Assembly: GCF_900091525.1 (NCBI RefSeq)
Contig: NZ_FMCU01000010.1
Location: forward strand, 62,001 to 126,000
Direction: 5' to 3'
DNA: 64,000 nt
From: Micromonospora matsumotoense
Lineage (GTDB): Bacteria > Actinomycetota > Actinomycetes > Mycobacteriales > Micromonosporaceae
The translations under genes and the position numbers were made by a program. Positions 34,961 to 44,643 of this stretch are shown in pieces. Each line of letters begins with the position of its first letter. Within the stretch, counting starts at the first letter, position 1. A model generated the notes under the pieces. The model was not told where the DNA came from. It saw only the letters and a program-made list of their open reading frames with translations, and did no database searches.

Positions 34961-36751
34961 TCAGTCGATTCCGTGGCTCTGGAGCCACATTTCCAGAAGT
35001 CCCAGTTGCCACAGTTTGTTTCCGTTCAACGGGGTCAGTTCGGCGTTCGGGTCGGCGAGCAGCGCATTGACGTAGTCGGCACGGAACAGGTCGCGGCGGC
35101 GGGCCTGCGGCGCGCCGAGCGCGTCACGGACCCGGCCGAGGAGCTTGCCCTCCAGATGGGTCAGGCCGGGCACCGGGAAGTAGCCCTTGGGGCGGTCGAT
35201 CACCTCGTGCGGCAGGACCCGGCGGCCGATCTCCTTGAGCACGCCCTTGCCGCCCTGGGCCAGCTTCAGCTCGGGCGGGCAGCCCGCCGCCAGCTCCACG
35301 AACTCGTGGTCGAGGAACGGCACCCGGGCCTCCAGGCCGTGCGCCATGGTCATGTTGTCGACCCGCTTCACCGGGTCGTCGGTGAGCATGATCTGGGTGT
35401 CGATCCGCAGGCCGGCGTCGACGGCGGTCTGCGCCCCGGCCCGGCCCAGGTGGGCGGCCACGAACTCGCGCGCCGGATCGCCGTCGGCCAGCCACGCCGG
35501 GTGGAGCACCCGGGCCAGTCCGGCCGCGTCCCGGTCGAAGAACGCCTTCGCGTACGTGTCGAGCGCCTGCTCCCGGTCGATGCCGGCCAGCGGCGGGTAC
35601 CAGTGGTAGCCACCGAGGATCTCGTCCGCGCCCTGGCCGGACTGGACCACCTTGACGTGCTTGGACACCTCCTGGCTGAGCAGGTAGAAGGCGACGCAGT
35701 CGTGGCTGACCATCGGCTCGCTCATCGCGGCCACCGCCGCCTCCAGCGGTGGCACCAGGTCACCGGCGGCCACCTTGAGCTGGTGGTGGTCGGTGCCGAA
35801 GGTCTTCGCCACCAGGTCGGAGTAGACGAACTCGTCGCCCTCGCGGCCGCCGACGGCGTCGAAGCCGATGGAGAAGGTGGACAGCCCGGAGCGGGTCTGC
35901 CCCTCGCCGGCCAGCAGCGCCACCACCAGGCTGGAGTCCAGGCCGCCGGAGAGCAGCACGCCCACCGGGACGTCGGCGACCATCCGGCGGCGTACCGCGG
36001 TGGTCAGCGACTCCAGCAGGGCGTCCTCCCAGTCGCGGGCCGACCAGTCGGCGCGCGACGCGTCCCGGGTGAAGGACGGGTCCCAGTAGACCCGCTCGTG
36101 GGTGCGGCCGTCCGGCTCGTAGACCCGGACGGTGGCCGGGGGGAGCTTGGCGACGCCGCGCAGGATGGTGCGCGGCGGCGGCACGATGCTGTGGAAGCTG
36201 AGGTAGTGCGACAGCGCCACCGGGTCGATGGAGGTGTCGATCCCGCCACCGGCCAGCAGGGCGGGCAGGGTGCTGGCGAACCGCACCACGCCCGGCGTCT
36301 CGGCCAGGTAGAGCGGCTTGATGCCGAGCCGGTCCCGGGCCAGCACCAGCCGGCCGGTGTCCCGCTCGGTGATCGCGACGGCGAACATGCCGATCAGGTG
36401 GTCGACGAAGTCGAGCCCCCACTCGGCGTACGCCTTGACCACCACCTCGCTGTCGCCGGAGGAGAAGAAGCGGTGCCCCTTGGCCTGCAACTCCTGGCGC
36501 AGCTCGCGGTAGTTGTAGATGCAGCCGTTGAACACGCCGGTGAGCCCGGCGGCCGGGTCGACGATCGGTTGTCCGCTGGCGGCGGAGAGGTCGATGATCT
36601 TCAAGCGGCGGTGCCCGAGGGCGGTGGCCCCCTGTGACCACACTCCGCTGTCGTCGGGCCCCCGGTCACTCATCGTGGCCGCCATGCGTTCCACCGCTGA
36701 CACATCGGCCCGGGAACCGTCACGCCGGAACTCTCCCGCAAGTCCGCACAT
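34961..36751 (-). CDS. Asparagine synthase-like amidotransferase of NAGGN synthesis
   Basis: 596 residues. N-terminal class-II glutaminase domain whose nucleophile is Cys2 (MCGLAGEF), and C-terminal asparagine synthetase-like domain with the ATP pyrophosphatase loop LLSGGLDSS near residue 260. Start ATG 36751 was chosen over ATG 36781 because the Cys must follow the initiator Met. In this operon type the enzyme amidates N-acetylglutaminylglutamine. It is the first gene of the three-gene unit, with 233 bp of upstream sequence that should hold the promoter. Confidence 0.92.
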   Translation of the reverse strand: MCGLAGEFRRDGSRADVSAVERMAATMSDRGPDDSGVWSQGATALGHRRLKIIDLSAASGQPIVDPAAGLTGVFNGCIYNYRELRQELQAKGHRFFSSGDSEVVVKAYAEWGLDFVDHLIGMFAVAITERDTGRLVLARDRLGIKPLYLAETPGVVRFASTLPALLAGGGIDTSIDPVALSHYLSFHSIVPPPRTILRGVAKLPPATVRVYEPDGRTHERVYWDPSFTRDASRADWSARDWEDALLESLTTAVRRRMVADVPVGVLLSGGLDSSLVVALLAGEGQTRSGLSTFSIGFDAVGGREGDEFVYSDLVAKTFGTDHHQLKVAAGDLVPPLEAAVAAMSEPMVSHDCVAFYLLSQEVSKHVKVVQSGQGADEILGGYHWYPPLAGIDREQALDTYAKAFFDRDAAGLARVLHPAWLADGDPAREFVAAHLGRAGAQTAVDAGLRIDTQIMLTDDPVKRVDNMTMAHGLEARVPFLDHEFVELAAGCPPELKLAQGGKGVLKEIGRRVLPHEVIDRPKGYFPVPGLTHLEGKLLGRVRDALGAPQARRRDLFRADYVNALLADPNAELTPLNGNKLWQLGLLEMWLQSHGID

Positions 36752-36984
36752 GCCAGCCAATGCTGCCAGAGGTTGTTGCACTTCGCCTGTTGAGCTGATG
36801 TCGGCCGTGTTACGGGATTGCTAGTATGTGCGCCACTCACCGTGACGTTGCCGCGTGAGTCGAGCTTCCTGCCCCCGGGGCGACCGATGCCCGGACCGGG
36901 CCGGGCCCGCGATGTGACAAACACCGCAGGCCCGGTCAACGCCGCTGGGCGGGTCGCCCGGCGGCCGGGTTCGGGGCCGGCCGC
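36752..36984. other. Gap between the NAGGN operon and msrA
   Basis: 233 bp. On the minus strand CATACTAGCAAT (around 36821-36832) could hold a -10 box for the NAGGN operon about 70-80 bp before its ATG. No strong palindrome or osmotic-response element is evident to me. The half near msrA is GC-rich and shows no gene. Confidence 0.25.
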
Positions 36985-37647
36985 TCAGCCGGCGGTACGG
37001 GCCACCCCGACCGGGCAGCTCAGCCCGTTCGGTCCGTGGTTGCAGTACCCGTTCGGGTTCTTCGTCGGGGCCAGATATTGCTGGTGATAGTCCTCGGCGA
37101 AGAAGTAGTCGCCCAGCGGGGCGATCTCGGTGGTGATCTCACCCTTGCCGGCCCGCGCCACGATCGGCGCGAACGCGTCCCGGGACGCCTGCGCGGTGGC
37201 CAGCTGCGCGTCGCTGGTGGTGTAGATCGTCGAGCGGTACTGGCTGCCGACGTCGTTGCCCTGACGCATGCCCTGGGTCGGGTCGTGGTTCTCCCAGAAC
37301 ACCTTGAGCAGGTCCTCGTAGCTGATCACGGCGGGGTCGTAGACCACCTGAACCACCTCGGCGTGCCCGGTCATCCCCGAACACACCTCCTCGTAGGTCG
37401 GGTTGGCGCTGTAGCCGCCCGCGTAACCGGCCGACGTGGTCAGCACCCCCGGCAGGGTCCAGAACAGCCGCTCGGCGCCCCAGAAGCAGCCCATGCCGAA
37501 GACGGCGACCTGGGCACCCTCCGGGAACGGGCCCTTCAGCGACGACGGCAGCACCTCGTGCCGGTCCCCGATCGGCATCGCGATCGGGCGGCCGGGCAGG
37601 GCCTGGTCGGGGCTGATCATCTCGGCCTTCATGCGGCGAAGGAACAC
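36985..37647 (-). CDS. msrA: Peptide methionine sulfoxide reductase MsrA
   Basis: 220 residues. Reduces methionine-S-sulfoxide. The catalytic Cys is in GCFWGAER near residue 52, the acid/base region in GYAGG and MTGHAEVVQV, and the resolving Cys pair at the C-terminus in GYCNHGPNGLSCP. GTG 37647 has GAGGAG about 7 nt upstream; this gives the N-terminal extension RRMKAEM typical of actinobacterial MsrA. Single gene; reducing partner is not in the window. Confidence 0.95.
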   Translation of the reverse strand: MFLRRMKAEMISPDQALPGRPIAMPIGDRHEVLPSSLKGPFPEGAQVAVFGMGCFWGAERLFWTLPGVLTTSAGYAGGYSANPTYEEVCSGMTGHAEVVQVVYDPAVISYEDLLKVFWENHDPTQGMRQGNDVGSQYRSTIYTTSDAQLATAQASRDAFAPIVARAGKGEITTEIAPLGDYFFAEDYHQQYLAPTKNPNGYCNHGPNGLSCPVGVARTAG

Positions 37648-37854
37648 GGTGGAACTCCTCTCGTACCTCTCCCCGCATGCAACACCGGCGGGCCCGGCTT
37701 CCTTACCCACTGAGCCCCGCCTCTCGCCCGCTGCGGCCCCCTAATGTCGCCCCGTCTCCGGCCGGCACCCCGGATGCCGGCCGATCGTGGAAAGAAACGG
37801 CCCCTCTGGGGGCCGGAACCCGCCAAGATTCGATGGCCGGGGCCGGGGCAGGGG

Positions 37855-38271
37855 TCAGGAGGGGAGGGCGGTGGTGATGCGGGTGGCGTAGGAGTCGGCC
37901 TCGGTGTCGTCGGCGTAGCGGGTGCGCGGCCAGAAGAAGCCGCGCAGGCCGTCGCCCTTCGTCCTCGGCACCACGTGGGTGTGCAGGTGGGCCACCGACT
38001 GGGACACCTTGTTGTTCATCGCCACGAACGTCCCACCGGACCCCAGGCCGGACTCCACGGCCACCGCCAGGCGCTGCACCAGCCCGAAGTAGCCGGGCAG
38101 GGCCGCCGCCGGCAGGTCGGTCAGGGTGACCAGATGGTCCCGGGGCACCACCAGGACGTGCCCCTTGAAGACCGGCCGGGTGTCCAGGAACGCCACCCCG
38201 TCCGGCTCGTCGGCCACCCGGAACGCCGGCACCTCCCCGCCCACGATCCCGCAGAACACACACCCACCCAT
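37855..38271 (-). CDS. HIT family protein
   Basis: 138 residues. Nucleotide-binding hydrolase or transferase of the histidine triad family. The triad is HLHTHVVP near residue 94, the N-terminal zinc-type pair is CVFCGI at residues 4-9, and HVLVVPRDHL is typical. Probably hydrolyses adenylylated metabolites (AMP-lysine, Ap4A-like). ATG 38271. It is divergent from metB, with 134 bp between the two. Confidence 0.9.
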   Translation of the reverse strand: MGGCVFCGIVGGEVPAFRVADEPDGVAFLDTRPVFKGHVLVVPRDHLVTLTDLPAAALPGYFGLVQRLAVAVESGLGSGGTFVAMNNKVSQSVAHLHTHVVPRTKGDGLRGFFWPRTRYADDTEADSYATRITTALPS

Positions 38272-38405
38272 CGGCGCAGCCTACTGCCGGACCCACGCGC
38301 CCGCTGGCACCCCGCACGTCGCCCCCGCGCCCCGCCTCGACTGATCGTCTACGGCAGGTGCGGGTTCCGTCCGGCCGGTGGGTGCGGCGGACTAACGTCT
38401 GCGGG

Positions 38406-39545
38406 ATGAGTCACGGCTTCGAGACGCTCGCCATCCACGCCGGCCAGGACCCGGAGGCCCGGACCGGCGCGGTGATCCCACCGATCTACCAGACCAGCAC
38501 GTACGCCCAGGACGCCGTCGGCGCGCCCCGGCAGGGCTACGAGTACAGCCGCTCCGGCAACCCCACCCGGGACGCGCTCCAGGAGTGCCTGGCCGCGCTG
38601 GAGGGTGGCCGGGTCGGCCTCGCCTTCGCCAGCGGCCTGGCCGCCGAGGACACCCTGCTGCGGGCCGTCTGCCGGCCCGGCGACCACGTGGTGATCCCCG
38701 ACGACGCGTACGGCGGCACGTACCGGCTGTTCGCCCGGGTCGCCGAGCGCTGGGGGCTGACGTACACCCCGGCGAAGGTCTCCGACATCGACGCGGTCCG
38801 GGCGGCGATCCGCCCCGACACGAAGATCGTCTGGGTGGAGACGCCGACCAACCCGCTGCTCGGCATCGCCGACATCGCCACCCTGGCCGCGGTCGCGCAC
38901 GACGCGGGCGCGCTGCTGGCGGTCGACAACACCTTCGCCTCGCCGTACCTGCAGCAGCCGCTTGCGCACGGCGCGGACGTGGTGGTGCACTCCACCACCA
39001 AGTACGTCGGCGGGCACTCCGACGTGGTCGGCGGCGCGCTGGTCGTCGCGGACACGGCGCTCGGCGACGAACTGCGCTACCACCAGAACGCGATGGGCGC
39101 GATCAACGGGCCGTTCGACGCCTGGCTCACCCTGCGCGGCATCAAGACCCTCGGGGTACGGATGGACCGGCACTGCGACAACGCCGAGCGGATCGCCGCC
39201 TTCCTCGACGGGCACGCCAAGGTGGCCCAGGTGATCTATCCGGGCCTGCCGTCGCACCCCGGGCACGAGGTGGCCGCCAAGCAGATGCGCCGGTTCGGCG
39301 GCATGATCTCCTTCCGGGCCGCCGGTGGCGAGGAGCACGCCGTGCAGATCTGCAACCGGGCCCGGCTGTTCGTCCTCGCCGAGTCGCTCGGCGGGGTGGA
39401 ATCCCTGATCGAGCACCCGGGTCGGATGACACACGCAAGTGCTGCCGGCTCGCCGCTTGAAGTTCCCGGCGATCTCGTGCGACTGTCTGTCGGCATCGAG
39501 ACGGTCGACGACCTGCTCGCCGATCTGGAGCAGGCGCTGGGCTGA
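38406..39545 (+). CDS. metB: Cystathionine gamma-synthase-like PLP enzyme
   Basis: 379 residues. A trans-sulfuration enzyme of the Cys/Met-metabolism PLP family; by analogy with the cbs-metB-greA gene order of M. tuberculosis it is likely cystathionine gamma-synthase, with gamma-lyase activity possible. The PLP lysine is in STTKYVGGHSD near residue 200; YSRSGNPTRDALQ near 48 binds the PLP phosphate of the neighbour subunit; LAESLGGVESL is at the C-terminal domain. ATG 38406. Followed after 24 bp by an amidase gene. Confidence 0.92.
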   Translation: MSHGFETLAIHAGQDPEARTGAVIPPIYQTSTYAQDAVGAPRQGYEYSRSGNPTRDALQECLAALEGGRVGLAFASGLAAEDTLLRAVCRPGDHVVIPDDAYGGTYRLFARVAERWGLTYTPAKVSDIDAVRAAIRPDTKIVWVETPTNPLLGIADIATLAAVAHDAGALLAVDNTFASPYLQQPLAHGADVVVHSTTKYVGGHSDVVGGALVVADTALGDELRYHQNAMGAINGPFDAWLTLRGIKTLGVRMDRHCDNAERIAAFLDGHAKVAQVIYPGLPSHPGHEVAAKQMRRFGGMISFRAAGGEEHAVQICNRARLFVLAESLGGVESLIEHPGRMTHASAAGSPLEVPGDLVRLSVGIETVDDLLADLEQALG

Positions 39546-39569
39546 CCGCGGGCTGGGGAGAAGGTGGCC

Positions 39570-40973
39570 GTGCAGGACATCATGCCGACCTGGGTGGGGG
39601 CGACCGCCAAGCAGATCGCCCGGGGCGTACGCCGGGGCGACGTCTCCGCCACCCAGGTCGTCGCCGACCACCTCGACCACATCGGCCGGGTCGACGCCGA
39701 CCTCGCCGCGTTCCGTGCGGTACGCGGCGGGGAGGCGATCACCGAGGCGGAGAAGGTCGACGAGCAGGAGGACCTGGCGAACCTCCCGCTCGCCGGGGTG
39801 CCGGTCGCGGTCAAGGAGAACACCCCGGTCGCCGGGCTGCCCACCTGGAACGGTTCGGCCGCGGCGCGTACCCCCGTGGCGGAGGCCGACCACGAGGTGG
39901 TGCGGCGGTTGCGTGGCGCGGGCGCGGTGATCCTCGGGGTGACCCGGATGCCGGAACTGGGGCTCTGGGCGATCACCGACGACGCGTCCGCCGTCACCCG
40001 CAACCCGTGGGACGTCCGGCGTACCCCCGGGGGGTCCTCGGGTGGGGCCGCCGCCGCGGTCGCGGCCGGCCTGGTGCCGATCGCGCACGGCAACGACGGG
40101 CTCGGGTCGATCCGCATCCCGGCGGCCTGCTGCGGCCTGGTCGGGCTCAAGCCGGGCCGGGGCGTGGTCCCGTGCCAGCTCGGTGCGGAGGACTGGTTCG
40201 GGCTGACCGAGCACGGCATGCTCACCACCACGGTCGCCGATGCCGCCGTCGGTTTCCAGGTGCTGGCCGGGCGTCGCCCGGACACGCTGGTCCCACCGTC
40301 CCGGCTGCGGGTCGGCGTGTCGCTGCGCTCGCCGGTGCGCGGCGTCTCCCCGGATGCGCCCAACCGGGACGCGGTGGCCGCCGCCGGTCGGCTGCTCGCC
40401 GCCGCGGGGCACGACACCGTACCCGCCGACCCGGTCTATCCGACCGCGCTCGGCCTCCAGGGCATCGCCACCTGGTTCGCCGCCGCCGCGGCGGACGTGC
40501 GGGCCGCCGGCATCGACCGGCGCGGCCTGCAACGGCGCAGCCGCCGCCATGTCGCGCTGGGGGAGTGGGCCCAACGCCGGGGGTACGTGCGGGAGGCCGA
40601 CCGGGCCGCCTGGCGGGAACGCTCCATCGGCTTCTTCACCGACCACGCGGTCGACCTGCTGCTCACCCCGGCGCTGGCCGGGCCGCCGCCGGAGGCCACC
40701 GCCTGGTCCGGCCGGTCCTGGCTGGCGAACATGAAGACCAACATCCGGTACGCCCCGTTCGCCGCGCCGTGGAACGTCGCGGGCCTGCCGTCGATCGTGG
40801 TGCCGGTGGGTCGCCGGCCGGACGGCCTGCCGGTCGCCGCGCAGCTGGTCGGCCCGCCCGGCTCGGAGCTGCTGCTGCTCGGCATCGCCGGGCAGTTCGA
40901 GATGCAGGCCCCGTGGACCCGGCACGCCCCCGGCTACCCCCGGGTCGACACGGGCTCCCCGGCCGTCGCCTGA
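39570..40973 (+). CDS. Amidase signature family protein
   Basis: 467 residues. Ser-cisSer-Lys hydrolase: Lys in VAVKENTP near residue 85, the glycine/serine loop TPGGSSGGAAAAVA near 153-166, and the nucleophile in LGSIRIPA near 178. Substrate among aliphatic or aromatic amides is unknown. GTG 39570 was preferred over GTG 39564 because GGGGAG at 39555-39560 is better spaced for it. It follows metB on the same strand and may be co-transcribed. Confidence 0.85.
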   Translation: MQDIMPTWVGATAKQIARGVRRGDVSATQVVADHLDHIGRVDADLAAFRAVRGGEAITEAEKVDEQEDLANLPLAGVPVAVKENTPVAGLPTWNGSAAARTPVAEADHEVVRRLRGAGAVILGVTRMPELGLWAITDDASAVTRNPWDVRRTPGGSSGGAAAAVAAGLVPIAHGNDGLGSIRIPAACCGLVGLKPGRGVVPCQLGAEDWFGLTEHGMLTTTVADAAVGFQVLAGRRPDTLVPPSRLRVGVSLRSPVRGVSPDAPNRDAVAAAGRLLAAAGHDTVPADPVYPTALGLQGIATWFAAAAADVRAAGIDRRGLQRRSRRHVALGEWAQRRGYVREADRAAWRERSIGFFTDHAVDLLLTPALAGPPPEATAWSGRSWLANMKTNIRYAPFAAPWNVAGLPSIVVPVGRRPDGLPVAAQLVGPPGSELLLLGIAGQFEMQAPWTRHAPGYPRVDTGSPAVA

Positions 40974-41135
40974 CCCGCCCGCCGCCGGCCCGTCGGTCCG
41001 CCGGTCGGGTCCGCCGGCCCGGGTCGTCCGCCGGCCGGCGCGGGTGGGCCGCCCCGGTCGGTGAGCGGGTCGTCGCTGCTGGTGGCCGGTGGCGTCGCCG
41101 TCGGTGCGACCCGGATCGGGTGGCACGATCGGGGC

Positions 41136-42356
41136 ATGACGGAACTGGTCGACCTCGCCGACGTACGGGCCGCCCGGGAACTGCTCGCCGGGGTCACCCG
41201 GACCACCCCGCTGGAGCCCTCCCGGCCGCTGAGCGCGACGCTGGCCGGACCGGTCTGGCTCAAGTGCGAGAACCTGCAGCGCGCCGGCTCCTACAAGGTG
41301 CGCGGCGCGTACGTGCGGATCTCCCGGCTGTCGGCGCAGGAGCGGGACCGGGGCGTGGTCGCGGCCAGTGCCGGCAACCACGCCCAGGGGGTGGCGCTCG
41401 CCGCCGGCCTGGTCGGCACCCACGCCACCGTCTTCATGCCGGTGAACGCGCCGCTGCCGAAGGTGGCCGCCACCAAGGGGTACGGCGCCCGGATCGAGCT
41501 GATCGGCAACACCGTCGACGAGTCGTTGGTGGCCGCGCAGACCTTCGCGGAGCGCACCGGCGCGGTGTTCATCCACCCGTTCGACCACCCGGACGTGATC
41601 GCCGGCCAGGGCACGGTCGCCCTGGAGATCCTCGAACAGTGCCCCGAGGTGAGGACGATCATCACCGGGGTCGGTGGCGGCGGCCTGATCTCCGGCATGG
41701 CGGTGGCCGCGAAGGCGCTGCGCCCCGACGTGCGGATCATCGGCGTGCAGGCGGCCAGCGCCGCCGCCTTCCCGCCCTCGCTGGCCGCCGGGGAACCGGT
41801 CCGGCTGCCGGCGTTCGCGACGATCGCCGACGGCATCGCGGTCGGCCGGCCGGGGGAGATCACCTTCCACCACGTCCGCAAACTGGTCGACGAGATGGTC
41901 ACCGTCACCGAGGAGGACATCTCGCGGGCGCTGCTGATGCTGTTGGAGCGGGGCAAGCAGGTGGTCGAGCCGGCCGGAGCGGTCGGGGTGGCCGCGCTGC
42001 TGGCCGGCGTCGTGCAGGTGAGCACCCCGACGGTGGCGGTGCTGTCCGGCGGCAACATCGATCCGTTGCTGATGATGCGGGTGATCGAACACGGTCTCGC
42101 CGCCGCCGGCCGCTACCTGCGGGTCACCGTGCGCTGCTCGGACCGGCCGGGTCAGCTCGCCTCGCTGCTCACCGAGATCGCCGGGCACCGGGCGAACGTG
42201 GTCGACGTGGAGCACCAGCGGGCCAATCCGCACCTGCGGCTCGGTGAGGTGGAGGTGGCCCTGTCGGTGGAGACCCGGGGTGTCGAGCATTCCGACACCC
42301 TGATCAGCGCCCTGCGGGCCAGCGGCTACCAGGTGGTCTTCACGGCCGAGGCGTGA
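41136..42356 (+). CDS. ilvA: Threonine ammonia-lyase (threonine deaminase)
   Basis: 406 residues, a length that fits the catabolic/short type with a single C-terminal ACT-like domain (about 325-400). It turns threonine into 2-oxobutanoate and ammonia. PLP lysine is in AGSYKVRGA near residue 50, SAGNHAQGVA near 80, and the Gly loop GVGGGGLISG near 180. ATG 41136. It sits between the amidase and the convergent greA. Serine dehydratase activity is possible as well. Confidence 0.92.
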   Translation: MTELVDLADVRAARELLAGVTRTTPLEPSRPLSATLAGPVWLKCENLQRAGSYKVRGAYVRISRLSAQERDRGVVAASAGNHAQGVALAAGLVGTHATVFMPVNAPLPKVAATKGYGARIELIGNTVDESLVAAQTFAERTGAVFIHPFDHPDVIAGQGTVALEILEQCPEVRTIITGVGGGGLISGMAVAAKALRPDVRIIGVQAASAAAFPPSLAAGEPVRLPAFATIADGIAVGRPGEITFHHVRKLVDEMVTVTEEDISRALLMLLERGKQVVEPAGAVGVAALLAGVVQVSTPTVAVLSGGNIDPLLMMRVIEHGLAAAGRYLRVTVRCSDRPGQLASLLTEIAGHRANVVDVEHQRANPHLRLGEVEVALSVETRGVEHSDTLISALRASGYQVVFTAEA

Positions 42357-42432
42357 CATCCGGCGGATGCCACGCCCCGGTGCGTACGGGATGGGGTGTC
42401 GTCGGGTCGCGCGGGCCCGACGGCGGTGCGGC

Positions 42433-42933
42433 TCAGCCGGAGAACGGCTCGAAGCTGACGATCGTCACCTTGATGTCCGCGCCGCTGGGCGCGGTGTAGG
42501 TGCAGGCCTGACCGGGGCGACCGCCCAGGATGGCCTTGCCGAGCGCCGACTCCGGGCTGTAGACCGTCAGATCGGTGGTGGCGGCGATCTCCCGCGACCC
42601 GAGCAGGAACGTCTCGGTGTCGTCGCTGTCGTCGTCGAAGTAGATCGTCACGACCATGCCGGGCGACACCACGTCGGCCGTCGGTGCCTCACCGACCTGG
42701 GCGGTACGCAGCAGCTCCTTGAGGTAGAGGATCCGGCCCTCGGCCTTGCCCTGCTCCTCACGGGCGGCGTGGTAGCCACCGTTCTCCCGCAGGTCGCCCT
42801 CTTCCCGCCGGGCGTTGATCTCGGCGGCGATGACCGGCCGGTTGGCGATCAGCTCGTCGAGCTCGGCCTGGAGGCGGTCGTGCGCGTCCTGGGACAGCCA
42901 GGTGGCGGGCGCCTTGTTGTCATTGATGGACAC
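42433..42933 (-). CDS. greA: Transcription elongation factor GreA
   Basis: 166 residues. Rescues backtracked RNA polymerase. The N-terminal coiled coil spans about 12-75 and carries the acidic tip motif in REEGDLRENGGYHAAREEQG; the C-terminal FKBP-like domain follows. GTG 42933 is preceded by GAGGAGT. In M. tuberculosis greA (Rv1080c) is likewise followed upstream by a DUF4307 gene and mca. Confidence 0.96.
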   Translation of the reverse strand: MSINDNKAPATWLSQDAHDRLQAELDELIANRPVIAAEINARREEGDLRENGGYHAAREEQGKAEGRILYLKELLRTAQVGEAPTADVVSPGMVVTIYFDDDSDDTETFLLGSREIAATTDLTVYSPESALGKAILGGRPGQACTYTAPSGADIKVTIVSFEPFSG

Positions 42934-43097
42934 AGGCGTACTCCTCGGATGTGCGTGCTGGCTGACAGGTGACTTACCAACCTACCAGTGGCCCGCACTT
43001 TCGGGCATCGTCGATCACCCGGTCGGGTGGGAAGCGACGCCACCGGTGGCTCGCTCGGGGGTCTCGCCGCCGCGCCGCCGCGACCGTCGGTGGCGGT

Positions 43098-43532
43098 TCA
43101 GCCCGCCGGGCGGCAGCGGACCACCTCGCCGATGAACGGCCGCTCGGTGGTGGTGACCCGGTGCCGGGCGGTGACGTGCCGCTGGCCGGGGGGTGCGGTC
43201 ACCGTGACCTCCTCGTGCCCCACCTCGGCGCCGGCGTGCGAGCGGGCCCGCACCAGACACACCGCTGCGCCGCCCTCGGGCACGGTCACCCGGAAGTCGA
43301 CCTGTACGCCGGTGTCGCTGATGTCGGTGTAGGTGATCACCTCGGGCTTGTACTCCGGGTCGCCGTAGCGCTGGTAGAGCTGCGTCGCGGCCAGGACCAA
43401 CCCGGCGATCAGCACGGCCACCAGCGACCAGCGCAGCACCGGGCGGCGGCGCTCGGGCTCCCGCCGACGTCCGTACCGGCCGGGCGGGAACACCGGCGCG
43501 GCCGAGGGAATTGTGGCGTGCGTCTCGGTCAC
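43098..43532 (-). CDS. DUF4307 membrane protein
   Basis: 144 residues: a basic cytoplasmic N-terminus with Arg-rich RYGRRREPERRR, one transmembrane helix (about 36-54) and an extracytoplasmic immunoglobulin-like DUF4307 domain with two cysteines (AVCLV, VVRCRP). GTG 43532 is chosen since AGGAGAT lies about 9 nt upstream; the longer frame to 43589 lacks such a site. Known neighbour of greA and mca in actinobacteria (Rv1081c type), unknown function. Confidence 0.82.
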   Translation of the reverse strand: MTETHATIPSAAPVFPPGRYGRRREPERRRPVLRWSLVAVLIAGLVLAATQLYQRYGDPEYKPEVITYTDISDTGVQVDFRVTVPEGGAAVCLVRARSHAGAEVGHEEVTVTAPPGQRHVTARHRVTTTERPFIGEVVRCRPAG

Positions 43533-43711
43533 CGGCGGGTATCTCCTGGCGTTGTTGTCGGTCGCATCGGCAAGAATGACAGAGTCCATCTTCCCAGCCC
43601 GGGGCCGAGCCCGGAATGGCAGGTCGGCAGCCGCGCCGACAGGTCACCGCGGCAGGCCAGGCGAGCGACCCGGACCGGGCCGCCGGCGGGCACAGACGAG
43701 GAGCGCCCACG

Positions 43712-44593
43712 TTGGCAGAGAAGCTGCGTCTCATGGCCGTGCACGCACACCCGGACGACGAGTCCAGCAAGGGCGCCGCCACCATGGCGAAGTACGTCGC
43801 CGAAGGGGTGGACGTGCTGGTCGTGACGTGCACCGGGGGTGAGCGGGGCAGCGTGCTCAACCCCAAGCTGGACCGCCCCGACGTGTGGGCCAACATCGGC
43901 GAGATCCGGCGGGCCGAGATGGACGCCGCCCGGGCGGTGCTCGGCGTCGAGCAGGCCTGGCTGGGGTTCGTCGACTCGGGCCTGCCCGAGGGCGACCCGC
44001 TGCCGCCGCTGCCCGAGGGCTGCTTCGCCCTCCAGGACGTCGAGGTGGCGGCCGGGCCGCTGGTCAAGCTGATGCGGGAGTTCCGTCCGCACGTGGTGAC
44101 CACCTACGACGAGGAGGGTGGCTACCCGCACCCCGACCACATCATGTGCCACAAGATCAGCGTGGCCGCGTTCGAGGCGGCCGGCGACCCGACCCGCCAC
44201 CCGGAGCTGGGTGCCCCCTGGCAGCCGTTGAAGCTCTACTACGACATCGGCTTCTCCAAGGGCAAGCTCCTGGCCCTGCACGAGGGCACGCTGGCCGCGG
44301 GCCTCCCCTCGCCGTACGAGGACTGGCTCAAGCGCTGGGACGAGCGGCCGGACAAGGGTTCGCGGATCACCACCCGGGTGGAGTGCGCGGAGTACTTCCC
44401 GGTCCGCGACGACGCGCTGCGCGCCCACGCCACCCAGGTCGACCCGGACGGCTTCTGGTTCCACGTGCCGATGGAGATCCAGCAGCACGCCTGGCCGACG
44501 GAGGACTTCCAACTCGCCCGCTCGACGGTCGAGTCCCCGCTGCCGGAGTCCGACCTGTTCGCCGGGGTACGGGAAGCCGCCCATGCCGGGTGA
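43712..44593 (+). CDS. mca: Mycothiol conjugate amidase
   Basis: 293 residues. Zn-dependent amidase that cleaves mycothiol S-conjugates to a mercapturic acid and GlcN-Ins, the detoxification step of mycothiol metabolism. The metal motif AVHAHPDDES lies at residues 8-17, and the third ligand in YPHPDHIMCH near 143-152. It is longer than MshB-like deacetylases at the relevant loops and in its conserved greA context, which favours Mca. TTG 43712 is preceded by GAGGAG with 8-nt spacing. Confidence 0.93.
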   Translation: MAEKLRLMAVHAHPDDESSKGAATMAKYVAEGVDVLVVTCTGGERGSVLNPKLDRPDVWANIGEIRRAEMDAARAVLGVEQAWLGFVDSGLPEGDPLPPLPEGCFALQDVEVAAGPLVKLMREFRPHVVTTYDEEGGYPHPDHIMCHKISVAAFEAAGDPTRHPELGAPWQPLKLYYDIGFSKGKLLALHEGTLAAGLPSPYEDWLKRWDERPDKGSRITTRVECAEYFPVRDDALRAHATQVDPDGFWFHVPMEIQQHAWPTEDFQLARSTVESPLPESDLFAGVREAAHAG

Positions 44594-44643
44594 CCGGCGG
44601 TCGGGGCTACGCTGACACTCCACCGCACATCGGAGAAAACACC

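Noticed and set aside
38349..42359. 1336-codon open frame on the minus strand across metB, the amidase and ilvA
   Set aside because: It is the antisense shadow of three clear genes; its translation is rich in Gly, Arg, His, Val and Gln with no domain, as expected from third-position GC bias.
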